Source of the DNA: Aliivibrio sp. S4MY1
Lineage (GTDB): Bacteria; Pseudomonadota; Gammaproteobacteria; Enterobacterales; Vibrionaceae
DNA: 54,703 nucleotides
Assembly: GCF_028765545.1 (NCBI RefSeq)
Contig: NZ_JARACP010000021.1
Coordinates: 1 to 54,703 of the forward strand
Direction: 5' to 3'
Positions within the stretch are counted from its first letter, which is position 1. Every line of letters begins with the position of its first letter. Below the pieces are notes generated by a model. That model did not search any database. It was given only the letters and a program-made list of their open reading frames with translations, and was not told the origin of the DNA. Positions 8,152 to 14,885 of this stretch are shown one piece after another. The position numbers and the translations under genes were made by a program.

Positions 8152-8357
8152 TGAAATCACTAAACGAATTTAAACATACTTGGAATAGTACGTTATCCGA
8201 ATCAACATACGAGAAACCAAAAGAAACGATGAGTCAGTTTTTAAAGCGTCGTCGTAAAGAATCTAAAAAACGTTTCTTAGATACTGGATTTGGTCGAAAG
8301 CTTCGCGTTGATGATAAAGACGATTTAGAGTTTATTTCTAATCTAATGAACAAATAA
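8151..8357 (+). CDS. Small basic protein with a capsid-targeting-like N-terminus
   Basis: A 68-residue basic protein with a GTG start overlapping the previous stop by one base. It begins MKSLNEFKHTW and has LSES at residues 15-18, a possible (L/I)-x-E prohead-protease site like those in T4 head precursors. The following region is strongly basic (KRRRKESKKR), consistent with DNA binding inside a head. I infer an internal, DNA-contacting head protein, by analogy with T4 internal proteins, but there is no direct family match. Two hairpins follow the stop. Confidence 0.45.
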   Translation: MKSLNEFKHTWNSTLSESTYEKPKETMSQFLKRRRKESKKRFLDTGFGRKLRVDDKDDLEFISNLMNK

Positions 8358-8419
8358 AACGGTATTTGCATTACCGTTCCTTAGCAGGCGGTTACTACGT
8401 CCGGTGCCGCCTTATTTTT
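8358..8419 (+). terminator. Two consecutive hairpins upstream of the capsid gene
   Basis: Hairpin one pairs AACGGTA (8358-8364) with TACCGTT (8372-8378). Hairpin two pairs AGGCGG (8386-8391) with CCGCCT (8407-8412) and is followed by TATTTTTA. The second looks like a weak intrinsic terminator or an RNA processing point separating the small-protein genes from the capsid gene, and might adjust the amount of capsid mRNA. Confidence 0.55.
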
Positions 8420-8430
8420 ATGGAGTTTGT

Positions 8431-8535
8431 ATGAACTTTTTTGAAAGAACATTAATGAAGAAATTGTATGAAAAGAATAAACCAGCAGAACAGAAAAAGA
8501 ATGTTTTACCATCTAAAAAGGAGAAAAATAAATGA
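8431..8535 (+). CDS. 34-residue lysine-rich protein coupled to the capsid gene
   Basis: A very short gene encoding 34 residues (MNFFERTLMKKLYEKNK then a Lys-rich tail). GGAG lies seven bases upstream of the ATG, and the TGA stop overlaps the ATG of the capsid gene (ATGA at 8532). It may be a real micro-protein, or a leader whose translation delivers ribosomes to the capsid start. T4 also has tiny core genes (67, 68) just before its head genes, which makes a core peptide possible. Confidence 0.45.
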   Translation: MNFFERTLMKKLYEKNKPAEQKKNVLPSKKEKNK

Positions 8536-9422
8536 GTATTGTAACCGGATTACCCGATATTGTTAGTGTCCAGAAGAGAGTTTATCCACTTTTGTTTACA
8601 GACATTGTTTCGTATCAGCCGACGACTCAGCCAATTGCTACAGCATATGGATTTAAACTGACAGATGAACAACCTGATGATGGTAGTGGTTGGAGACAAT
8701 TCCAATTTACGTTCGACCGTTGGCAGAGTGAGGTTAAATCAAAAAAACTAAAAACAGAAGTAGCGACTGAAACACTACAAGATATGGCTTCGTTAGGTCT
8801 ACCAGAAACCGTAGTGACTGATAATCTAGCAGACCAAATTGCTGAAGATATTAACAAAGATATCGTAGATCGTTTAATTAAAATCTCTTCGATCGGATAT
8901 GACATTATTATCGATGATAGTGTATCTAAATTTGAACAAGGTCGTAGTTTGTATGGTGAAGTTCATACTGCTATCGCAGATATTGAGAAAAATACTGGTA
9001 TCACTGGATCTTATGTAGTCGCAGGTGGGCGAGCGTTTAATCTGCTTCTGTCGTCTAGTTTTGCTACTAAAATCGACGAGCACAAATACAAGCTAATATC
9101 TGGTGTTATTTTGGTTCATGATAAAAACGCGATTGAAGACTATATCGTCATTGGTGCTAAGAAGCAGTTGGGTGATGTAGAAATTAGTAGTTTAGTTTAT
9201 AGCCCTTATGATTTCGAAAAAGGTGTAGATGGTTTGGCTTATCAAGTAAATTCAGTGGATTCAAAATCACTACATCCAATTGTCGGTGTTATTTCACGTG
9301 CTGCAATCACTGCGGCTCCAATGAATAGTGACCAAACTGGATATATGGATCTTGATTGGGACAACTTAGCCCCATCTATTTTAAATAGTTCGAAGTTATC
9401 TGTATACCATACAATTAGCTAA
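8532..9422 (+). CDS. Compact T4 gp23-like major capsid protein
   Basis: A 296-residue protein with the HK97-type core pattern of T4 gp23. The segment KSKKLKTEVATETLQDMASL (residues about 71-90) followed by ADQIAEDINKDIVDRLI mirrors the gp23 region with RKLKAKYTVELAQDL and ..INREVIDRI. Later come a GSYVVAGGRAFNLL segment and the C-terminal VYSPYDF and HPIVGVISRAAIT strands, which match the gp23 pattern of VYAPYVPL and a final strand ending in R.G/A. It is far shorter than T4 gp23 (521 residues): it has neither the N-terminal propeptide nor room for the insertion domain. The start overlaps the 34-residue gene. It would form the head shell; the small size suggests a simplified capsid. Confidence 0.7.
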   Translation: MSIVTGLPDIVSVQKRVYPLLFTDIVSYQPTTQPIATAYGFKLTDEQPDDGSGWRQFQFTFDRWQSEVKSKKLKTEVATETLQDMASLGLPETVVTDNLADQIAEDINKDIVDRLIKISSIGYDIIIDDSVSKFEQGRSLYGEVHTAIADIEKNTGITGSYVVAGGRAFNLLLSSSFATKIDEHKYKLISGVILVHDKNAIEDYIVIGAKKQLGDVEISSLVYSPYDFEKGVDGLAYQVNSVDSKSLHPIVGVISRAAITAAPMNSDQTGYMDLDWDNLAPSILNSSKLSVYHTIS

Positions 9423-9483
9423 TTTGTTTAAGATACACAGATGTATTTTATAATAAATCAAAGATAACTGAGAGAGAAATTAT

Positions 9484-9672
9484 ATGACCGATTATAAGTC
9501 GATAGACCATTTTTTAAGTAAGTTAAATTATAGACAGTTCCGTGCGGTGTGTTTTAAATACAATATCACACCAGTTGAAAACAACATAGTCTGGCGTCGT
9601 AAACTGTTAGAAGTACTAACGCCAGACGACATAGAAGAAATTTTTGTATCAACTCTACGGAAAATCAAATAA
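9484..9672 (+). CDS. Small hypothetical phage protein, 62 aa
   Basis: A 62-residue protein following the capsid gene after 61 bases, with GAGAGAAATTAT before the ATG. It is helical and mildly basic (SKLNYRQFRAVCFKYN, then LLEVLTPDDIEEIF). The layout of short helices ending in LTPDDIEEIF could be a SAP-like or head-completion fold, but I do not recognise a family. It is followed nine bases later by the 109-residue gene. Confidence 0.5.
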   Translation: MTDYKSIDHFLSKLNYRQFRAVCFKYNITPVENNIVWRRKLLEVLTPDDIEEIFVSTLRKIK

Positions 9673-9680
9673 GGAAAACC

Positions 9681-10010
9681 ATGTACCATAATTATAAACA
9701 AGAAATTGAAATTAATTTTCCATCAAAATATAACGAACAAGCTTTCATTGAATATCTATTATATGTGTTAGATGAACTATCGAATGAGCACATTGCCATT
9801 GAAAATACAATCTGTAGTTTAGATAACATTACACACACGCCTACAGACCGTTTTGAAAAGTTGCTAGAGTCTAAAATCGAAGAGCTCGAAACCTTTGGTG
9901 ATTACGTTTGCGGTAAGTTGAATTTGATTGGCGCTTTCAGTGAAATCGATGCTGCGAAAAAAGAATTCGATGAAAAAATCGAATATATCGTTGCTAAGTA
10001 CGAGATCTAA
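9681..10010 (+). CDS. Small acidic helical phage protein, 109 aa
   Basis: The last gene of the head operon, 109 residues, acidic and mostly alpha-helical with coiled-coil character (residues 28-50 and 60-109). AAGGAAA lies five bases before the ATG. The strong terminator AAAGGAACC/GGTTCCTTT begins at its stop codon, so it clearly ends the transcription unit. No family recognised; a head-completion or core protein is possible from position only. Confidence 0.55.
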   Translation: MYHNYKQEIEINFPSKYNEQAFIEYLLYVLDELSNEHIAIENTICSLDNITHTPTDRFEKLLESKIEELETFGDYVCGKLNLIGAFSEIDAAKKEFDEKIEYIVAKYEI

Positions 10011-10034
10011 AAGGAACCGTGTGGTTCCTTTTTA
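10008..10034 (+). terminator. Strong intrinsic terminator ending the head operon
   Basis: AAAGGAACC (10010-10018), loop GTGT, GGTTCCTTT (10023-10031) then more T residues. It overlaps the stop codon of the preceding gene. This is also the natural right boundary of the phage structural module. Confidence 0.85.
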
Positions 10035-10090
10035 GGGTATCTATAACTTGGTTGAAAAACCAGAAAAAGACCCAAACATTGTTAGAACAT

Positions 10091-10378
10091 CTATTTGCGT
10101 GCGCGTGGGATTTGGCAAACTATTTCTAGCTTCTTACGATATAGATGGCGTTTTTCCATGATTAGTTCCAAGTCCGCAATATCACAATTCTCACCAAGTT
10201 CGCTATCTGTTTAGTGGCACAGCTCATTTCAGCTTTCAAGCTCAGAAATCCCATTGATTTGCCATGTGAGAAATTCTCCCATTGGAGAGATATTTAATGC
10301 ACTTTCAAATCATCTATACCTGAACTCAACAAAGCAAGTATGAACGCTACAAATTGGCTTGAAATCAACACCATACAT
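10091..10378 (-). pseudogene. Decayed gene with three in-frame stops
   Basis: Read on the minus strand from the ATG at 10378 to the TAG at 10091-10093, one frame gives a protein-like sequence of 95 codons interrupted by TGA, TGA and TAA (after about residues 22, 49 and 55). Segments such as SALNISPMGEFLTWQINGI and DIADLELIMEKRHLYRKKL have normal protein composition, with regular charged and hydrophobic spacing, unlike chance translation. All segments are in the same frame, so decay has been by nonsense substitution rather than frameshift. I do not recognise the parent family. It sits between the phage terminator and the ABC-3C operon, like scar DNA of an older gene. Confidence 0.5.
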
Positions 10379-10412
10379 CAATCTGTGTAATATTCTGTTA
10401 GTTGATTATGGA

Positions 10413-10459
10413 ATCTTCATGTTTGCGTGAAGATGATACTAGAGTGCACCATAGGTGCA
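10413..10459. repeat. Two perfect short inverted repeats
   Basis: ATCTTCA (10413-10419) is repeated inverted as TGAAGAT (10428-10434) around an 8-base loop, and TGCACC (10445-10450) is repeated as GGTGCA (10454-10459) around ATA. They lie downstream of the ABC-3C operon and could be RNA hairpins at its 3' end or protein-binding dyads. Confidence 0.45.
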
Positions 10460-10476
10460 TTGAAGGGGAAGAGAGT

Positions 10477-10498
10477 AGGCTGCCTGTTTTGGCAGCCT
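10477..10498 (-). terminator. Probable terminator of the ABC-3C operon
   Basis: AGGCTGCC (10477-10484) pairs with GGCAGCCT (10491-10498) around a 6-base loop, seven bases past the stop of the ATPase gene. The minus-strand tail (ACTCTCTTCCCC) is only weakly U-rich, so termination may be partial. Confidence 0.6.
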
Positions 10499-10504
10499 CG
10501 AATG

Positions 10505-12196
10505 TTATATCTTGAAGAATTTGTTGTCCTGAGATAGCTCAAGGATGATGAACTCTTTGTATTTGGTGTAATCTTGCTCAACAAGCTTATCTGACAACAT
10601 AGAAACAATGTGTTGTCCTGATAGTTGAATTGATTCATCAAACATTTTACGAACGTGCTGTATATCGATTTCATCAATCGAATCATGTAAGACAAAGTTA
10701 GGTCTTAATGCTTGTTGGTCACAAACAGTCTTGATGTATGCTAAATCAAATGTAACAACTTCCAGTCTTTTTAATCCACCCTCGTTGTTTGATTCTACGT
10801 CGTCGACATGTGGCGAGCATTCACCCTTTTCTTGATCTAAATGAAGACTGAAGTTGTACTCAACTCCGTAGAAATCGCGTGTGTAGTCTTTGAAGTTTTC
10901 AATATACTTTTCTTCAAAAGAGGTTACGTTGTTGAGCTCAGTTTCAAGCTCGCCAGCTAATTCAGTTAAGCTTTGTTGCTCAAGTATTAGCTTTGAGTCG
11001 ATATCATCCTTTTTGTCGATAATGGCTGTTAGTTTGGCTAACTCTTTATCGAGCTTACCAATTTCCTTCATCGTGTCAGATATCTCTTCTATTTTCTTTT
11101 TCGACTTTAGTTCATCGAATAGGCTTTGCTTCTGATTTTTTAACTGGCCGAATTTGATAGTTGCTTTTTCATGCTGCTGTTGCAGTTTATCTAGTCCATG
11201 CGACACAAACTCTCGTTTGGTGCTCAACAGATGATCATGGAAAGCGAGTGCTTGTTGATAATCTTCAAGAGTAGATTCTATCTTTACAGACGCATACTCG
11301 TAGATAGTTCGCAGTTCATCGAGCAAATGATGCTGTTCACTAGTCTTTAGTATTTCATTGGTCTTAATTATGTTCTTGATTTTTAAATCTAAAGAAAGAA
11401 TCTGGTAAGAAAGTGAGTTCTGCTCGTCATCTATCGTGTTGATTTTTGATACGATTTCTAGCTTATCAATGCCTTTTTCAGACGATAATAAAGACTTTTC
11501 TAACTTAGCGATTTCTTTCTTTATTTTAGAGACTGAGCCGACAATCTTGTCTTGAGAAATGACACTATTAAAGGCTTTCAGATTTTTATCATAACCCTTG
11601 ATGGTGGTCTTTAGTCTGTGGATTTTACTGAGTATCTCAGTGTCATCAAAGTTGAACAGATACAGAAAAACCGTGTTGATATCGGATTTACTAACGTTCC
11701 TACCGTTGTCAAAGTTAACAGTCTTTGTCATACGGTGTTGCGTTGTTCTAAAGAACTTCGGAGCAAGTTTTCTGATCGTTGGTTTAGCAGAGTAGACGTT
11801 AAAAATACTACCCATAATGTGCGCGATGTATTCTTTGCTTGTTACTTCTTGCCCGTTCAAAATGTAGTTTTGCAGTGTAGTATCAGTAGATAGTCTGCGC
11901 TTAATAACACTGTACTGATTGTTTAGACCAAGGTACTCAAGCGATACGTATACTTCACTGTTTGTGAAAAGCTGTTCAATCTCTTGCTTTGGAGTTTGAA
12001 ACTCATCATCAATGTAGATTGGGCTAATTGAGCCATCAAACAAGTAGTCGAGAATTCGACCTAAAGTTGACTTACCAACGCTGTTACCAGGTGCGTCAGA
12101 TTTCTTTTTACTCGTGATGATATTTAAGTTGTCTAAAAACGGTATCTCTCGTGTTTCTACACCGTCGATATCTAAGAGAAATCTAAGTAGCTTCAT
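10505..12196 (-). CDS. ABC-three-component system ATPase (DUF2326 type)
   Basis: A 563-residue SMC/RecN-like ABC ATPase. The start at 12196 (MKLLRFLLDIDG) follows AGAGG and matches the family start; a longer frame begins at 12226. The Walker A motif is GNSVGKST at about residues 39-46. Residues 190-430 are a long coiled coil, and the C-terminal DUF2326-type region holds the EGGLKRLEVVTFDLAYI helix and a Walker B-like FVLHDSIDEID near residue 505. These features define the ATPase of ABC-3C conflict systems, predicted to sense nucleoprotein disturbance and trigger an effector. The gene overlaps the middle-component gene by 14 bases. The call is strong at family level; the trigger and effector mechanism are not known from the sequence. 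Confidence 0.85.
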   Translation of the reverse strand: MKLLRFLLDIDGVETREIPFLDNLNIITSKKKSDAPGNSVGKSTLGRILDYLFDGSISPIYIDDEFQTPKQEIEQLFTNSEVYVSLEYLGLNNQYSVIKRRLSTDTTLQNYILNGQEVTSKEYIAHIMGSIFNVYSAKPTIRKLAPKFFRTTQHRMTKTVNFDNGRNVSKSDINTVFLYLFNFDDTEILSKIHRLKTTIKGYDKNLKAFNSVISQDKIVGSVSKIKKEIAKLEKSLLSSEKGIDKLEIVSKINTIDDEQNSLSYQILSLDLKIKNIIKTNEILKTSEQHHLLDELRTIYEYASVKIESTLEDYQQALAFHDHLLSTKREFVSHGLDKLQQQHEKATIKFGQLKNQKQSLFDELKSKKKIEEISDTMKEIGKLDKELAKLTAIIDKKDDIDSKLILEQQSLTELAGELETELNNVTSFEEKYIENFKDYTRDFYGVEYNFSLHLDQEKGECSPHVDDVESNNEGGLKRLEVVTFDLAYIKTVCDQQALRPNFVLHDSIDEIDIQHVRKMFDESIQLSGQHIVSMLSDKLVEQDYTKYKEFIILELSQDNKFFKI

Positions 12197-12419
12197 TGAT
12201 AAAAACCTCTTTGCTATCGTAGCCAATAGCAGAAATGATATACAGCCAATCCAACGCTAGAATTATGTGGTCTACGGACACAGAAAGCTCTTTAGTGCCG
12301 ACTTTCATTAGCTGTGTGATCGTCATACGCTTTCTTTTGCGCTCATGAAGCTTTTTCAAGATAAAGCCACCAATGTAGAGCACATTCATCTCTGGGTGAG
12401 AGCCTTTAGTTGGTAGCAT
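12183..12419 (-). CDS. ABC-3C middle component (MC6-like)
   Basis: A 78-residue protein starting MLPTKGSHPEMN at 12419, with GGAG eleven bases upstream. The open frame extends to 12470, but the MLPTK start is the usual beginning of the small ABC-3C middle component 6 family. The family pattern is seen again in the VDHIILALDWLYIISAIGYD segment: a winged-helix-like small protein whose last helix pairs with a hydrophobic LALDWLY core. It overlaps the CTD gene upstream by 14 bases and the ATPase downstream by 14 bases, so the three proteins are coupled and probably made in fixed ratio. It is expected to bridge the ATPase and the effector-bearing subunit. Confidence 0.75.
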   Translation of the reverse strand: MLPTKGSHPEMNVLYIGGFILKKLHERKRKRMTITQLMKVGTKELSVSVDHIILALDWLYIISAIGYDSKEVFINEAT

Positions 12420-12957
12420 TGTTAGGATTCTCCAGTACGCAGCATTCAACAAAACCATGTGCAACAACAACGTTTAGCCCAATTTCTACTTGTTCTTTGT
12501 ATTGAGTTACATTGGCTGAGCTATACACAAACTTTCTGAGCTGCTTGATAACATCGCTTATGATGTCGTCTGCGTGCTGCCGTACTTGCTCTATGTCGGG
12601 TTCAAATGAGTCAATGCCATACTTATCTAATGAATTGCAGTACATTTCATTAAGCAATTCCATTGCAGTTTGTTTTCCATTGATTATGTTTTGTTCTGCA
12701 AGAGTGTAGGCTTTTTCAATATGGGATGAATACGATTTGTACTGCAAGACAATACGACGCTTAGTCTTGAGCATGTTGTGGTTTATCTTCGTCGTAACAT
12801 TTGCGGGAAACGACCGATCAGTTCGATCTATTCTCACGTTGGCAGATGCAATATCACCAATGATAACGTTAATAATGGAGTCAACGTTATTTTCTGGAGA
12901 CTCTACATTGTAGAAGTCACCTTCAATGTTTTGAATATCAAATCTTGTTTCACACAT
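12406..12957 (-). CDS. ABC-3C C-terminal-domain (CTD) component
   Basis: A 183-residue protein. ATG at 12957 is preferred over a TTG at 12963. The C-terminal part (YKEQVEIGLNVVVAHGFVECCVLENP) has the appearance of the conserved ABC-3C effector C-terminal domain, which docks effectors to the middle component. In most systems an enzymatic effector is fused in front of this domain. Here the N-terminal part is short and opens with IQNIEGDFYNVE, which resembles the last residues of the adjacent membrane protein (VIKGDFVYNK). The effector may therefore be the separate membrane protein just upstream, split from its CTD. This last point is inference. Confidence 0.6.
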   Translation of the reverse strand: MCETRFDIQNIEGDFYNVESPENNVDSIINVIIGDIASANVRIDRTDRSFPANVTTKINHNMLKTKRRIVLQYKSYSSHIEKAYTLAEQNIINGKQTAMELLNEMYCNSLDKYGIDSFEPDIEQVRQHADDIISDVIKQLRKFVYSSANVTQYKEQVEIGLNVVVAHGFVECCVLENPNNATN

Positions 12958-12974
12958 AGACAAGCCTAGAACTC

Positions 12975-13325
12975 TTATTTGTTGTAAACAAAGTCGCCTT
13001 TGATTACGCCTTGGTTAAAGTTGTTCTGGCCGTTTTGGTGCACTTCTTGATAGTTATCGTGGATATCGTTCTTTTCGATTTCGACGATTTTCTGTTCTAA
13101 AGAAGTGTTTTGAACTTGCAATGAATTGTATGAAACTTCCAAAGATTCGAACTTTTGTTGTAGCGTACTGTTTTCAACTTTTAGCTCATTGTTAGTAGTG
13201 TTTAGATTATCGAATTTCTGCGTAATCTTGGTTACATTGCTTTTTTGAACAAAAGCATAAACACAGCTAACAACAGTGCAGATCCAAGCGATAGCAACAA
13301 AAGGTGGGGTAGCAAAGATTTCCAT
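12975..13325 (-). CDS. Membrane-anchored coiled-coil protein of the ABC-3C operon
   Basis: A 116-residue protein with a single N-terminal membrane segment (residues about 6-26, PPFVAIAWICTVVSCVYAF), then a regular coiled coil (residues 30-88) with repeated Leu/Val and Asn/Gln positions, and a Gly-containing tail ending GVIKGDFVYNK. It is the first gene of the operon, 17 bases before the CTD gene. A perfect 10-bp inverted repeat precedes it. I do not recognise a named family. The layout suggests a membrane-anchored sensor or membrane-acting effector that the ABC-3C ATPase controls, for example one that assembles through the coiled coil and damages the membrane on activation. Confidence 0.6.
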   Translation of the reverse strand: MEIFATPPFVAIAWICTVVSCVYAFVQKSNVTKITQKFDNLNTTNNELKVENSTLQQKFESLEVSYNSLQVQNTSLEQKIVEIEKNDIHDNYQEVHQNGQNNFNQGVIKGDFVYNK

Positions 13326-13343
13326 TTATATCTCAACATCTAG

Positions 13344-13376
13344 GCATATGAACCGTGTATTGTACAGTTCATATGC
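13344..13376. promoter_or_regulatory. Perfect 10-bp inverted repeat before the ABC-3C operon
   Basis: GCATATGAAC (13344-13353) is repeated in inverse orientation as GTTCATATGC (13367-13376), separated by 13 bases. It lies 18 bases upstream of the first ABC-3C start codon (13325) and downstream of the PLD gene. Size, perfection and place fit an operator bound by a dimeric regulator; a shared GCATATGA-type core also appears in the promoter gap at 14786-14863. Confidence 0.65.
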
Positions 13377-13431
13377 ATTATGTACCACTGAAAGGTGTGT
13401 AACTTGCTAATAACTATCAAATAGTCATCTT

Positions 13432-14706
13432 CTATTCACCAAGCTGCTTAACTTCGAAACCAAAGTATCTCAGTACTTTGGTCGTTCGACCGTTGATGAC
13501 AGGAAGATTTTCTTTGTTTATCCAACCTATCAGTTCTTGTACATTTGCTGGTCCAAACTCGTTTAACTCATACTCTGAATCGTGGGTGCAGTTCGACATG
13601 CGAGTGACTATATCGCCAGTACCATAGAGCAGGTAACAAAGGGTTTTCTTAACTTGTGTCTCTTCATTCGCTTCAATGAAAGCCGTCTTCAAAGTGGGTA
13701 GACCACCTTTGTAGAATCTAAATCTGTCATGGAAAGAGTGCAGAACACATAGTGCTTCCACAATGTCATGCATTGACGCAGTTTTAATAGATTGTACTGA
13801 ACCAAATACTCGAAGAATCAGTGGATAGTTCGTAGGTACAATCGTGTCTTCAAAGTGTTTCCAATGTATGGTTAGCCACTCATCTATAAGAGATTTGATA
13901 TGAGATTTTTGATTCTCCGTCCAACCAACGGGCTGTCTTTTCCAAATATCTGTAGACGCATGTTTATCTCGAACAAAGCTAAAGAATGAATCGATTTCAA
14001 GTCTCAATGGGATGTTGCTTTCATCGACTTTCCGTTCAAACGTGTTGTAGACTTCTTCGATACAGCGAAACGCATAAACGGACTCTTGATAAGACTTGTA
14101 GTAAGTGTCTTGGAAGATTGATTTTTTGTTGGTTTTTTTCTTTCCACGGCTAATATTTGAAAAGTTTTTGTCGCCGAGAGTGTCAGTAACGCTGTCGTCT
14201 AGTTGCTTTACCAAGGACTCCAATTTCCCGAATTTGTTGTAGATGCTTCGATAGTCTTTAATCGCATCTTTGGTTAGAACAGATGCTTCTTCCCAGTAAT
14301 CAGAGAACAATGATTTTAGTTCGTCAAATCTATGATCGTCAGATTGAAGACTAACCATTACTTCTTGGTTTGATAAAAGTGCTGAGCGGGTAAGGTTAGC
14401 TGATCCAAGCAGTACTTTCTTGTCACCAAAGATGTAGAACTTAGGATGAAACGAATTACTGGTGAAAAATCGAGCTTCTAGTTTGTCGTGACTGAGCAGC
14501 TTTTCTAGGGCTGCTGGTAGCGTTGGAAAACCAAGTCGAACAACGATCCTGATATGACATCCTTTTTGTACCAGCTCGTCGATAACACTTGATTCAGTAA
14601 AGAAAGCAGAAGCTATAAACACGTCCATACCGTCTTCAACGCTGGTGATGAGTCCATGTCGAATGAAGTCCTGTTTCGAACTGCTGTTAGTGTATAAGTC
14701 CGCCAT
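13432..14706 (-). CDS. Phospholipase-D-fold (HKD-like) nuclease protein
   Basis: A 424-residue protein. ATG at 14706 follows GGGAGGG; an in-frame ATG 12 bases upstream lies inside that site. Residues about 17-140 form a PLD-like N-terminal domain: HPKFYIFGDKKVLLGSANLT carries the H-x-K motif with the downstream G-S-A-N of the family (PLDc_2 type). I see no second HxK, so an active site would need a dimer. The remaining 280 residues are helical with charged segments and no other motif I know. In defence systems such proteins act as nucleases. It diverges from the PD-(D/E)XK-like gene across a 179-base gap and may belong with the plus-strand defence operon. Confidence 0.65.
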   Translation of the reverse strand: MADLYTNSSSKQDFIRHGLITSVEDGMDVFIASAFFTESSVIDELVQKGCHIRIVVRLGFPTLPAALEKLLSHDKLEARFFTSNSFHPKFYIFGDKKVLLGSANLTRSALLSNQEVMVSLQSDDHRFDELKSLFSDYWEEASVLTKDAIKDYRSIYNKFGKLESLVKQLDDSVTDTLGDKNFSNISRGKKKTNKKSIFQDTYYKSYQESVYAFRCIEEVYNTFERKVDESNIPLRLEIDSFFSFVRDKHASTDIWKRQPVGWTENQKSHIKSLIDEWLTIHWKHFEDTIVPTNYPLILRVFGSVQSIKTASMHDIVEALCVLHSFHDRFRFYKGGLPTLKTAFIEANEETQVKKTLCYLLYGTGDIVTRMSNCTHDSEYELNEFGPANVQELIGWINKENLPVINGRTTKVLRYFGFEVKQLGE

Positions 14707-14718
14707 AATCCCTCCCAT

Positions 14719-14885
14719 AATATCTTCTAAATCATGCCATTAAATAGAATGTGAATCTCTGGCTTGTATCAATGAAATACCAAAAGATGCATATCATGAC
14801 TGAAAGTCTGTTTACGTAACTATCTGATATGAAGCAGGTTAATACACTGGTATCATATGCATCATAAAAATAAGGAATTGATCCA
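14719..14885. promoter_or_regulatory. Divergent control region with paired GATGCATAT motifs
   Basis: This gap serves the PLD gene on one side and the five-gene plus-strand operon on the other. It contains GATGCATATCAT (14786-14797) and, in opposite orientation, the near-identical GATGCATATGAT (complement of 14852-14863), 11 of 12 bases matching. The right copy sits about 23 bases before the start codon at 14886, around the likely -10 region. AAGGAA is the ribosome binding site of the plus-strand gene. Confidence 0.55.

Noticed and set aside
10035-10504. A tRNA or attachment site marking an island boundary
   Set aside because: No cloverleaf or direct repeat was found; the stretch holds a pseudogene, small dyads and a terminator.
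13432-14706. A two-motif phospholipase D that acts as a monomer
   Set aside because: Only one H-x-K site is visible, so a single-motif protein that would need to dimerise is the better description.
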